Assembly (NCBI RefSeq): GCF_042879035.1
Contig: NZ_JBIAOU010000006.1
Span: 124,001 to 188,000 of the forward strand
Length of the DNA stretch: 64,000 bases
Direction: 5' to 3'
From: Rhodococcus_G sp042879035
GTDB taxonomy: Bacteria > Actinomycetota > Actinomycetes > Mycobacteriales > Mycobacteriaceae
Shown here: positions 8,334-20,858 of the stretch, one piece after another
How the letters are laid out: every line of letters begins with the position of its first letter
Numbering within the stretch: the stretch's first letter is position 1
The notes under the pieces: generated by a model
Seen by the model: only the letters and a program-made list of their open reading frames with translations
Databases searched by the model: none
What the model was told of the DNA's origin: nothing
Made by a program: the position numbers and the translations under genes

Positions 8334-9026
8334 GTGGGCGTGGCCGAATACCGGGACTCGCACGCAAAGTCGTTCGCGGACTACGACCGTCCGTCCGTGG
8401 CCGTCGACGTCGCGGTGCTGACGTACCGCGCCGGCGCGATCGCGGCGCTGGTGGTCGAGCACGAGAAGTTGGGGGGTCGTGCGCTGCCCGGCACCTTCCT
8501 GCATTCCGGCGAGAGGCTGGCCGATGCCGCGGAGCGAGCGCTGCAGGACAAGGCCGGTCTGAGCGGCACGTCGTTCCGGCAACTGGCGATGTTCGACGAT
8601 CCCGATCGCGACGACCGCGGCTGGGTGATCTCGATGGCCCACACGGCCGCCCTGCCCGCGGCGACGCTGCCCGCCGGCTCGATCCTCGTGGAGGTCGGCG
8701 ACGGGGTGGTCGCCGAGGAACTGCTGTTCGACCACGCCGACATGGTGCGGCTGGCCGTGGGCGACCTGCGCGAGCGGTGCACGCAGCGCGTCGACCCCGA
8801 CGGTCTGCTGGGGGAGAAGTTCACGATGCTCGAGCTCAACGAGTTCTACCGTGCCGTGTTCGGGCTCGAGCGGTTGCAGAAGGACTCGTTCCGCAGACAC
8901 GTCATCGCCGCACTCGAACCGACCGACGAACTGGTGGCGACGGGGGCCGGCCGGCCGGCCGAGCTGTTCCGGCGCGGCGGCGACGCGCGTCTCTCGCCGA
9001 AGGCGGCCGCATTGTTCGCGAAATGA
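8334..9026 (+). CDS. Nudix-fold protein with C-terminal winged helix, NrtR-like regulator candidate
   Basis: A 230-aa protein. Residues about 22-140 form a Nudix-like domain (VAVDVAVLTYR, GRALPGTFLHSGE). The rest (GLLGEKFTMLELNEFYRAVFG... DSFRRHVIAALEPTDEL) matches the winged-helix part of NrtR-type repressors, which control NAD metabolism and bind ADP-ribose through an inactive Nudix domain. The Nudix box is degenerate: at the expected REUXEE position the protein reads ERALQDKAG, so two of the metal-binding Glu are missing and hydrolysis is unlikely. Start taken as GTG 8334; a GTG at 8340 is equally possible. No NAD genes are adjacent, so a target cannot be named. It ends at a strong convergent terminator. 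Confidence 0.75.
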   Translation: MGVAEYRDSHAKSFADYDRPSVAVDVAVLTYRAGAIAALVVEHEKLGGRALPGTFLHSGERLADAAERALQDKAGLSGTSFRQLAMFDDPDRDDRGWVISMAHTAALPAATLPAGSILVEVGDGVVAEELLFDHADMVRLAVGDLRERCTQRVDPDGLLGEKFTMLELNEFYRAVFGLERLQKDSFRRHVIAALEPTDELVATGAGRPAELFRRGGDARLSPKAAALFAK

Positions 9027-9072
9027 CCTGTGCGCGGGCTCGGTAGCTGGAGCTACCGGACTCGCGCACAGG
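9027..9072. terminator. Strong bidirectional hairpin between convergent genes
   Basis: Two 22-nt arms pair at 19 positions around a GG centre: 9027-9048 (cctgtgcgcg...cggtagct) with 9051-9072. It begins directly after the stop of the Nudix-like gene and ends 12 bp before the stop of the copper ATPase on the other strand, so it can terminate both. Confidence 0.85.
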
Positions 9073-9084
9073 CCGCGCAGCCGC

Positions 9085-11310
9085 CTACCGGCGCAGCCGC
9101 AGACTGTTGCTCACCACGAAAAAGCTGGAGAACGCCATCGCGGCGCCGGCGAGCATCGGGTTGAGCAGGCCCGCCGCGGCCAGCGGCAGGGCTGCGACGT
9201 TGTACGCGAACGCCCAGAACAGGTTGCCCTTGATCGTCCGCAACGTCCTGCGGGACAGGCGAATCGCGTCGGCCGCGGACCGCAGGTCGCCGCGCACCAG
9301 GGTGAGGTCGCTCGCCTCGATCGCGACGTCGGTGCCGGTGCCCATCGACAGGCCCAGATCGGCCTGCGCGAGTGCGGCCGCGTCGTTGACGCCGTCGCCC
9401 ACCATGGCGACGACCCGGCCCTGCGCCTGCAGCCGCCGAACCACGTCGACCTTGTCCTGCGGCAACACCTCGGCCACGACCTCGTCGATCCCGACCTGGT
9501 CGGCGACGGCGCGGGCCGCGGCGGTGTTGTCCCCGGTGAGCATGATCGGGGTCAGGCCGAGCCCCGTCAACTGCGAGACCGCTTCTGCCGATGTCGGTTT
9601 GACGGCGTCCGCCACGACGAGCACGCCGCGCGCGCTGCCGTCCCAGCCCACCGCGACAGCGGTTCGACCGGCGGATTCCGCTGCGCGCACCGCGGATTCG
9701 AGCTCCGCCGCGAGTGTGAGCGCCCAGTCCGCGAGCAGTCGGGGTCGGCCGACGACGACGGCGTGCCCGTCCACGACGCCCTGGACGCCGAGTCCTTCGA
9801 CGTTCGTGAACTCCGCGACCGTGGGCAGCGTCCCGGCGGCGGCCGCTGCGGAGGCGACAGCCTTCGCGATCGGGTGCTCGGACGCGGCCTCGAGTGCGCC
9901 GGCGAGCCGCAGCACGTCGTCGGCGGACTCGCCCTGCGCCACGTGGACGTCGAGCAGCGTCATGGTTCCGGTGGTGACGGTGCCGGTCTTGTCGAGCACG
10001 ACGGTGTCGACGAGCCGGGTCGATTCGAGGACCTCCGGTCCCTTGATCAGGATGCCGAGCTGTGCTCCGCGGCCGGTGCCGACCATCAGTGCGGTCGGGG
10101 TGGCCAGGCCGAGGGCGCAGGGGCAGGCGATGATCAGGACAGCGACCGCCGCGGTGAAGGCCGCCGCGACGGAACCGCCGGTGCCCAGCCAGAATCCGAG
10201 GGTGGCCACGGCCAGAGCGATGACGACGGGAACGAAGATCCCGGAGATCCGGTCCGCCAGTCGTTGGGCCTGCGCCTTGCCGGTCTGGGCCTGTTCGACC
10301 AGTTCAGCCATCTGCGCGAGCTGGGTGTCGGACCCGATTCGGCGGGCGCGCACCACGATCCGGCCGCCGACGTTGACGGTCGCGCCGACGACGGCGTCGC
10401 CCGGCGCGACCTCGACGGGCACCGATTCGCCGGTCAGCATCGACGCGTCGACGGCCGACGCTCCCTCGGTCACCGTTCCGTCCGTGGCGATCTTCTCGCC
10501 CGGTCGCACCACGAACAGGTCGCCGACGGCGAGCCGGTCGACAGCGATCCGCTGTTCGACTCCGTCGCGCAACACGGAGACCTCCTTGGCGCCCATCTCG
10601 AGCAGCGCGCGCAGCGCGGCGCCGGCGCGGCGCTTGGACCGGGCCTCGAACCAGCGTCCGGCGAGGATGAAGGTGGTCACCCCGGCGGCGGCCTCGAGGT
10701 AGATGTTGCCGGTGCCGTCGGTGCGCGCGATGGTCAACTCGAAGGGGTGGGTCATGCCGGCGACGCCCGCAGTGCCCCAGAACAGCGCGTACAGCGACCA
10801 GCCGAGGGCGGCGAGGGTGCCGATCGACACCAGGGTGTCCATGGTCGCGGTGCCGTGCTTCAGGTTGGTCCAGGCGGCGCGGTGGAACGGCCAGGCACCC
10901 CAGACCACGACCGGCGCGGCCAGGGTCAGCGAGAGCCACTGCCAGTTGGTGAACTGCAGCGCCGGGATCATCGCCATCGCGATCACCGGGACGGTCAGCG
11001 CCAGGGAGATCAGCAGGCGCCGACGTAGGGTGTCCGCCGGATCGTCCTCGGCGGCAGCGTGTTCCGGCGATGCCGCCTCCGGCAGCCGGGCGTGGTAACC
11101 GGCCTCCTCGACGGCCGCGATCAGGTCGTCGGTGCTGACATCGCCGCGGTGGCTGACGTGTGCCTTCTCGGTGGCGTAGTTGACGGTGGCGCTGACGCCG
11201 TCGAGTTTGCCCAGCTTGCGCTCGATGCGGTTGGCGCAGGACGCACAGGTCATGCCACCGATCAGCAGTTCGACCTGTCCCTCGGTCGGTGCGTGCGCGA
11301 CGGGGTTCAT
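9085..11310 (-). CDS. Copper-translocating P1B-type ATPase
   Basis: A 741-aa membrane pump that exports Cu(I). One N-terminal heavy-metal domain carries GMTCASC at residues 19-25. The membrane-bound metal site CPC is in IIACPCALGLATP, the phosphorylated Asp is in VVLDKTGTVTTGT, the HP motif is in ASEHPIAKA, and the hinge MVGDGVNDAAAL is intact. About eight membrane helices are expected. The CPC plus GMTCxxC pattern and the adjacent copZ favour Cu(I) over Zn/Cd. The ATG at 11310 overlaps the TGA of the small upstream ORF (ATGA), so copZ, the small ORF and this gene are coupled. Close to CtpA/CtpV/CopA; I give no symbol because the subgroup cannot be settled by eye. Confidence 0.95.
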   Translation of the reverse strand: MNPVAHAPTEGQVELLIGGMTCASCANRIERKLGKLDGVSATVNYATEKAHVSHRGDVSTDDLIAAVEEAGYHARLPEAASPEHAAAEDDPADTLRRRLLISLALTVPVIAMAMIPALQFTNWQWLSLTLAAPVVVWGAWPFHRAAWTNLKHGTATMDTLVSIGTLAALGWSLYALFWGTAGVAGMTHPFELTIARTDGTGNIYLEAAAGVTTFILAGRWFEARSKRRAGAALRALLEMGAKEVSVLRDGVEQRIAVDRLAVGDLFVVRPGEKIATDGTVTEGASAVDASMLTGESVPVEVAPGDAVVGATVNVGGRIVVRARRIGSDTQLAQMAELVEQAQTGKAQAQRLADRISGIFVPVVIALAVATLGFWLGTGGSVAAAFTAAVAVLIIACPCALGLATPTALMVGTGRGAQLGILIKGPEVLESTRLVDTVVLDKTGTVTTGTMTLLDVHVAQGESADDVLRLAGALEAASEHPIAKAVASAAAAAGTLPTVAEFTNVEGLGVQGVVDGHAVVVGRPRLLADWALTLAAELESAVRAAESAGRTAVAVGWDGSARGVLVVADAVKPTSAEAVSQLTGLGLTPIMLTGDNTAAARAVADQVGIDEVVAEVLPQDKVDVVRRLQAQGRVVAMVGDGVNDAAALAQADLGLSMGTGTDVAIEASDLTLVRGDLRSAADAIRLSRRTLRTIKGNLFWAFAYNVAALPLAAAGLLNPMLAGAAMAFSSFFVVSNSLRLRR

Positions 11311-11459
11311 CGTGGCTCCTCTCCGGTGTGGTGGTCGGTGCCCGTGACGGCGGGTGGCGTGTCGATCGGACTCCCCACGACCGCCCCGGTCCCGAGCGCT
11401 GCCGCGAAGACGACGGCGAGCGCTCCCACGAACGCGGCCACCTTCGTTGCGGTGGTCAT
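11307..11459 (-). CDS. 50-aa membrane peptide between copZ and the copper ATPase
   Basis: A short ORF with 4-bp ATGA overlaps at both ends: its ATG at 11459 overlaps the copZ stop and its TGA at 11307-11309 overlaps the ATPase start. The sequence is a basic start (MTTATKVAAF), one hydrophobic helix (VGALAVVFAAALGTGAVVG) and a short tail ending TDHHTGEEPR with an adjacent His pair. As I recall, longer secreted or anchored heavy-metal-binding proteins of about 200-250 aa with a similar N-terminal helix and His-rich segment sit in this position in related actinobacteria. This may be the surviving N-terminus of one, or a genuine small membrane protein. Confidence 0.65.
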   Translation of the reverse strand: MTTATKVAAFVGALAVVFAAALGTGAVVGSPIDTPPAVTGTDHHTGEEPR

Positions 11460-11662
11460 GACAGCGCGGTGTAGCCGGCCTCGGACACGGCGGCCCGGAC
11501 CGAGGCGGCGTCGACCGGGGTCGTGGAGGTGACGGTCAGCTGCCCGGTGGGGAGGTCGACCGTGACATCGGTGACGCCGGTCAGGACGCCGACCTCCTCG
11601 CGGACCGAGGTCACGCAGTGTCCGCAGGTCATCCCGGTGACGGTGTAGGTCGCGACACTCAT
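11456..11662 (-). CDS. copZ: Copper chaperone, CopZ-type heavy-metal-associated domain protein
   Basis: A 68-aa single HMA domain that carries Cu(I) in the cytosol to the partner ATPase. The metal site is GMTCGHC at residues 10-16, followed by the ferredoxin-like fold (VREEVGVLTGVTDVTVDL... AAVSEAGYTAL). The start chosen is ATG 11662, because an upstream in-frame start at 11767 would add residues running back through the operator and terminator. It is the first gene of a three-gene coupled copper operon, and a CsoR-type operator lies just upstream. Confidence 0.93.
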   Translation of the reverse strand: MSVATYTVTGMTCGHCVTSVREEVGVLTGVTDVTVDLPTGQLTVTSTTPVDAASVRAAVSEAGYTALS

Positions 11663-11688
11663 GTCGGCTCCTCGTACATATATGGGGT

Positions 11689-11727
11689 AGGGGTATCTGA
11701 CGCAGCCGAAGATACCCCTGGGGGGTA
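11689..11727 (-). promoter_or_regulatory. Copper-responsive (CsoR-type) operator and promoter of copZ operon
   Basis: At 11713-11727 lies TACCCCTGGGGGGTA, a GC-tract palindrome of the TACCC-N-GGGTA type used by copper-sensing CsoR repressors. A further arm, aggggtatc at 11689-11697, is a perfect inverted match to gatacccct at 11711-11719, with a 13-bp spacer. The block is 27-65 bp upstream of copZ, where repressor binding would block transcription. No csoR gene is in the window, so the regulator must be encoded elsewhere. Confidence 0.75.
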
Positions 11728-11747
11728 ACCGCCGCAACCCCCTGAAA

Positions 11748-11800
11748 CGGCTGAAGGGCGCCTTCACCCGGTCAGACCGAGTGAAGGCGCCCTTCAGCCG
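11748..11800 (-). terminator. Perfect 20-bp hairpin terminator of the carboxylase gene
   Basis: Arms 11748-11767 and 11781-11800 are a perfect 20-bp inverted repeat (cggctgaagg...). The 13-nt loop contains a further 5-bp stem (cggtc-a-gaccg). It starts 10 bp after the carboxylase stop and separates that gene from the copZ promoter, both on the minus strand. Confidence 0.93.
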
Positions 11801-11809
11801 TGGAGCAGG

Positions 11810-17287
<5,478 letters not shown>

Positions 17288-17522
17288 CGTTCCCTCTTGC
17301 ATCGTGTACGTCCACAGTTGTCGGCGCATGTGCACGTCGTCGGGCACATGCGCTGCAGGCTGACAGTCGCGTCGAAGCGCTTCCCGACGCAGAATCCCGG
17401 CGCACCGCGGTCGGAGGAATCGGTCGTCGTGCGACCGGTCGGCCGGAGTATCTCCGACGCTCCCTCTGATGTCCGATCGGCGCTACCGATAAGCCAGCAT
17501 GCATTATTTCGGCGGCGATGTC

Positions 17523-17537
17523 ATGTCGTTACGACAT
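17523..17537. promoter_or_regulatory. Perfect palindrome upstream of the acyl-CoA carboxylase
   Basis: ATGTCGTTACGACAT has two perfect 7-bp arms around a single central base. It is about 235 bp upstream of the carboxylase start and is flanked by AT-rich sequence, as expected for a TetR- or MarR-type operator. No regulator gene is adjacent, so its identity is open. Confidence 0.5.
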
Positions 17538-17603
17538 CAACCAACATCCTTCGAACACAACGTGATTCGCCCCCGAGTACTGGCCTTTCTATCCTGTTTC
17601 CTG

Positions 17604-17619
17604 GCTACTTTCGAGTAGC
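17604..17619. other. Small hairpin with UUCG tetraloop in the divergent region
   Basis: GCTACT-TTCG-AGTAGC is a perfect 6-bp stem closed by a UUCG tetraloop when read on the plus strand. The right half recurs as cgagtagct at 17634-17642. It could be part of a 5' leader RNA of the wax ester synthase gene, 345 bp downstream, or chance. Confidence 0.3.
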
Positions 17620-17964
17620 TTTGCGCGTACCCGCGAGTAGCTATTTCGGGCGCCCTGTGGAACACGTTCGGTCGGTGTCTGCGACCCGGGGTTGCAGGTG
17701 TCTGCGGGGCGATGGGGTTGGCCCAGGTGAGTTGCGGTGACCGGGGAGTAAGTCCTCGGCCCGCGAGTGGCAGGAGCTCCGCCCCGGGTAGCTGTAACCT
17801 CTGGTTTGGACGACCGACTAGTGGTGTCTCGGGACCTGATGGGGTAGAAAACCGTCGACGACAACGAAAAGTGACCATTTTCACATCTTATTGTTACCGG
17901 TAGTGGCGGATATCACTTTCACTGCCGCATGTGGGAATGACCCGAATTGCGTGATTGGCGGAAA

Positions 17965-19368
17965 ATGCTGCGACCGATGTCCCCTACCGACTCGATGTTC
18001 CTGCTCGGGGAGTCCCGGGAACATCCGATGCACGTCGGCGGACTCGTCCTCTTCGACCCGCCGGAGGGCGGCGACGCCACGGACGTCCGGGAGATGCTCG
18101 ACGACGCGCTCGCGCGCAACTGGGTCGCTCCCCATCTCCGCCGCCGTCCGCGCCGGTCCCTGACGACGTTGGGGCAGTGGGCCTGGGAGGAGGACGCCGA
18201 GATCGACCTCGCCCACCATGTGCAGCACGACGCGTTGCCCCAGCCCGGCGGCATCGCCGAATTGATGGACCTCGTCTCCCGCCTGCACGCCGGACTGCTC
18301 GACCGCAGCAGGCCGTTGTGGGAGATGCACCTGATCGAAGGGCTCGCGGACGGACGGTTCGCCGTGTACATGAAGATCCATCACTCGCTGACCGACGGGG
18401 TCTCCGCCATGCGGTTGCTGCGCAGCGCGTTGAGCGGGGACGAGTCGGCACGTGGCATGGCCGCGCCCTGGGAGCCGAGAGCCCCCAAGCTCGGCCTGGC
18501 CGCGGTCGGCTCGACCGTCGGAGCCGTCGATCTCGCAGGTGCGGCGATCCGCGCCGCCCGTGAGGTCGCCGGCGACGTCGTGGGGATCCTCCCCGCGCTC
18601 GCCGACACGGTTGATCGTGCGATCCACGGCCGAGGTGGTTCGCTGTCGCTGGCGTCGCCGTCTTCGCTGTTCAACGTCCCCATCGGGGGCGCCCGCCGGT
18701 TTGCCGCGGGGTCGTGGCAGCTCGAGCGGTTGCGGCTGGTGGCCAAGCATGCCGACGCGTCGATCAACGATGTGGTCCTGGCCATGTGTTCGGGTGCTCT
18801 GCGCGAATTCCTCGCGGAAGGCGATGCGCTCCCCGCGCAGCCGCTGCACGCGCTGGTCCCGGTCTCACTGCGGCAGCCCTCGGACGGCTCGTCGGGGGAG
18901 GAGTCGCGTGGGGGAAACCGGATCGGCGTCCTGACCTGCAACCTCGGGACCGACCTGGACGACGCCGGACGGCGGTTGAGCGCGGTCAGCGCGTCGATGG
19001 CGGAGGGGAAAGAGACCATGGTCGCCCGCAGTGCGACCCAGATCCGCGCCATGAGCGCGCTCGGGGTGGCCCCGCTGGCGATGGGAATGGTCCTGGGCAG
19101 GCACAGCCCCGTCCGGCCCGCGAACGTGATGATCTCGAATGTCCCCGGTCCCCGTGGCCCCCTGTACTGGAACGGTGCCCGGATGGCCGCGCTGTATCCG
19201 CTGTCGATCCCGGTCGACGGGCAGGCGCTGAACATCACCTGCACGAGCACCGACGACGAGATCGCGTTCGGATTGACCGGATGCCGCCGCAGCGTCCCGG
19301 ACCTGGCGCCTCTCGTCGGGCACCTCGACGACGAACTCGGCCGACTCGAGGAGGCAGTGGGTCTCTGA
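17965..19368 (+). CDS. Wax ester synthase/diacylglycerol acyltransferase (WS/DGAT)
   Basis: Makes triacylglycerols or wax esters from acyl-CoA at the membrane or lipid-droplet surface; rhodococci and mycobacteria carry many paralogs. The catalytic HHxxxDG is visible as HHSLTDG from about residue 139, the second conserved block as INDVVLAMCSGALR, and the C-terminal block as NVMISNVPGPRGPLY. The length (467 aa) is normal for the family. Start: ATG 17965 (MLRPMSPTDSMFLL) has GGCGGAAA close upstream; ATG 17977 (MSPTDSMFLL) is also possible, and TTG 17947 would add six residues. Two very small ORFs follow on the same strand. Confidence 0.93.
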   Translation: MLRPMSPTDSMFLLGESREHPMHVGGLVLFDPPEGGDATDVREMLDDALARNWVAPHLRRRPRRSLTTLGQWAWEEDAEIDLAHHVQHDALPQPGGIAELMDLVSRLHAGLLDRSRPLWEMHLIEGLADGRFAVYMKIHHSLTDGVSAMRLLRSALSGDESARGMAAPWEPRAPKLGLAAVGSTVGAVDLAGAAIRAAREVAGDVVGILPALADTVDRAIHGRGGSLSLASPSSLFNVPIGGARRFAAGSWQLERLRLVAKHADASINDVVLAMCSGALREFLAEGDALPAQPLHALVPVSLRQPSDGSSGEESRGGNRIGVLTCNLGTDLDDAGRRLSAVSASMAEGKETMVARSATQIRAMSALGVAPLAMGMVLGRHSPVRPANVMISNVPGPRGPLYWNGARMAALYPLSIPVDGQALNITCTSTDDEIAFGLTGCRRSVPDLAPLVGHLDDELGRLEEAVGL

Positions 19369-19453
19369 CCGGTCGGTGCCGTACCGCGCACAGGCCGAAG
19401 CGCCACGAAGAAGCCGAAGAGTCCGCGCAACTCGACCAGGGAGGTTCTCGATC

Positions 19454-19654
19454 ATGAACCACACCACATCCGGTAGGCATCGCCGCGTCGAGGACGCGGA
19501 GCGTTTCCGACTGCGATCGGCGTCGACGATCGCGTTGGCCTCGGCGGTGCCGGCGGCCGCGCCGGCTGCCGTGGTCACCGGATCGTTCGCGGTGTCCGCT
19601 CTGATCGCCGTGGGAACCGTGGTCGGGGTGGGACTCGCGGGACTCGTCATCTAG
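19454..19654 (+). CDS. 66-aa hydrophobic small protein, unknown
   Basis: Starts at ATG 19454 behind a strong AGGGAGG Shine-Dalgarno. The first 24 residues are polar and charged (MNHTTSGRHRRVEDAERFRL). The rest is Ala/Val/Gly-rich with one or two membrane helices (ASAVPAAAPAAVVTGSFAVS, LIAVGTVVGVGLAGLVI) ending at the C-terminus. It lies 85 bp after the WS/DGAT gene and 32 bp before another small ORF, so the three may form an operon. I do not recognise the family. Confidence 0.6.
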   Translation: MNHTTSGRHRRVEDAERFRLRSASTIALASAVPAAAPAAVVTGSFAVSALIAVGTVVGVGLAGLVI

Positions 19655-19686
19655 CTCGATTCAGCACGAAAGGGATTGCAGTACAC

Positions 19687-19857
19687 ATGAATACGATCGA
19701 CGCAGCGTCTCCGGCGGATGTCGCCGTCATGTCCGGGAACGCCGCCCACGTCGATGCGGGGCGACAGCCGCGTCCGCCCGTCCGGGGTGCGGGATTCTCC
19801 ACCGACGAGATCAAGGCGCGCATCGAAGCGATGTTCGCGGACCGCCCCCGTCGCTGA
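19687..19857 (+). CDS. 56-aa small soluble protein, unknown
   Basis: ATG at 19687, stop at 19855-19857, with AAAGGGA about 12 nt upstream. The sequence begins MNTIDAASPADVAVMSGNAA, passes through a Pro/Arg-rich linker (GRQPRPPVRGAG) and ends in an amphipathic helix (STDEIKARIEAMFADRPRR). No membrane segment. It fits neatly between the 66-aa ORF and ispE, both on the plus strand. Function unknown; the helical end could be a binding peptide for a partner protein, which is a guess. Confidence 0.5.
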   Translation: MNTIDAASPADVAVMSGNAAHVDAGRQPRPPVRGAGFSTDEIKARIEAMFADRPRR

Positions 19858-19913
19858 CGGCCTCCGGGACCGACGGCCGGTGGACCTGCGCGCCTCCACT
19901 AGTCTGGTGCCTT

Positions 19914-20858
19914 GTGCTGTCCGTTGTTCCGCGCCCGGTGACCGTCCGGGCTCCGTCGAAGGTGAACCTCCACCTGGGCGTCGGTGATCTGCGCGAAGAC
20001 GGCTACCACGAGCTGACCTCCGTGTTCCAGGCGCTGTCGCTCAGCGACGACGTCACGATCGCGGGCGCCGACGAGCTCACGGTGCGGGTGCGCGGCACGG
20101 ATGCCGCCGCGGTGCCCACGGACCGGAACAACCTCGTCTGGCGGGCTGCGGAACTGCTCGCGCGACGCGCGGGGCGGGCTCCGAACGTCGCGATCACGAT
20201 CGACAAGGGCATCCCGGTCGCCGGTGGCATGGCCGGGGGCAGCGCCGATGCGGCGGCCGCTCTCGTCGGGCTCGACGAACTGTGGGGTCTGGGACTCGAT
20301 CGAGCCGAGCTGTTCACGTTGGGTGCCGAGCTCGGTAGCGATGTCCCGTTCATCCTGCACGGTCTGACCGCGCTCGGTACGGGCCGCGGCGAGAAGCTGC
20401 TTCCGGTGTTGTCCCGCAACAGTTTCCACTGGGTCCTCGCCCTCGCGAAGGGTGGTCTGAGCACGCCGGCGGTGTTCCGGGAACTCGACCGGCTGCGCAC
20501 GGCGGGCGACCCGCCGAGGATCGGCGACGCCGACGACCTGATCCAGGCGCTCGCCTCGGGTGACGCGACGAAGCTCGCCCCGCTCCTCGGCAACGATCTG
20601 CAACCCGCGGCGCTGTCCCTCGCGCCGGAACTGCGGCGCACCCTGCGTGCGGGTACGGCCGCCGGTGCGCTCGCCGGGATCGTCTCCGGATCCGGGCCGA
20701 CCTGCGCGTTCCTGTGTGCCGACGCCGACACGGCAGTCGCGGTCGGGGCCGAGCTGGCCGGGGCGGGCGTGTGCCGCACCGTCCGGGTCGCGCACGGACC
20801 GGTGCCGGGGGCGAGGGTCGTGGGCGACGAGACCGAACACCAGCGAACGGAACACTGA
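19914..20858 (+). CDS. ispE: 4-diphosphocytidyl-2-C-methyl-D-erythritol kinase
   Basis: Phosphorylates CDP-methylerythritol with ATP in the MEP route to isoprenoid precursors. The 314-aa protein has the GHMP-kinase pattern: the N-terminal substrate motif VRAPSKVNLHLGVGDLREDG, the ATP-binding PVAGGMAGGSADAAAAL near residues 102-118, and the C-terminal SGSGPTCAFLC. Start is GTG 19914; homologs begin shortly before VRAPSKVNL. The stop overlaps the start of the ABC-F gene by one base (TGATG), so the two are coupled. The ispE position downstream of rsmA is conserved in mycobacteria, here with the copper, carboxylase and lipid genes in between. Confidence 0.96.
   Translation: MLSVVPRPVTVRAPSKVNLHLGVGDLREDGYHELTSVFQALSLSDDVTIAGADELTVRVRGTDAAAVPTDRNNLVWRAAELLARRAGRAPNVAITIDKGIPVAGGMAGGSADAAAALVGLDELWGLGLDRAELFTLGAELGSDVPFILHGLTALGTGRGEKLLPVLSRNSFHWVLALAKGGLSTPAVFRELDRLRTAGDPPRIGDADDLIQALASGDATKLAPLLGNDLQPAALSLAPELRRTLRAGTAAGALAGIVSGSGPTCAFLCADADTAVAVGAELAGAGVCRTVRVAHGPVPGARVVGDETEHQRTEH

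Larger units (their letters stand above)
17288..17964. other. 677-bp divergent intergenic region, no convincing gene
   Basis: This lies between the divergent carboxylase and wax ester synthase genes. Short open frames exist on both strands (for example 17537-17884 minus and 17712-17903 plus), but they have low-complexity Arg/Pro/Ser composition and no Shine-Dalgarno, so I do not call them. It holds a palindrome at 17523-17537, a UUCG-loop hairpin at 17604-17619, a direct repeat of cgagtagct at 17612-17620 and again at 17634-17642, and an AT-richer stretch at 17860-17910 that could be the wax ester synthase promoter. Confidence 0.7.

Noticed and set aside
17537..17884. 115-aa open frame on the minus strand in the carboxylase/WS-DGAT gap
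   Set aside because: Composition is Arg/Pro/Ser-rich, it overlaps AT-rich promoter-like DNA and the UUCG hairpin, and has no Shine-Dalgarno.
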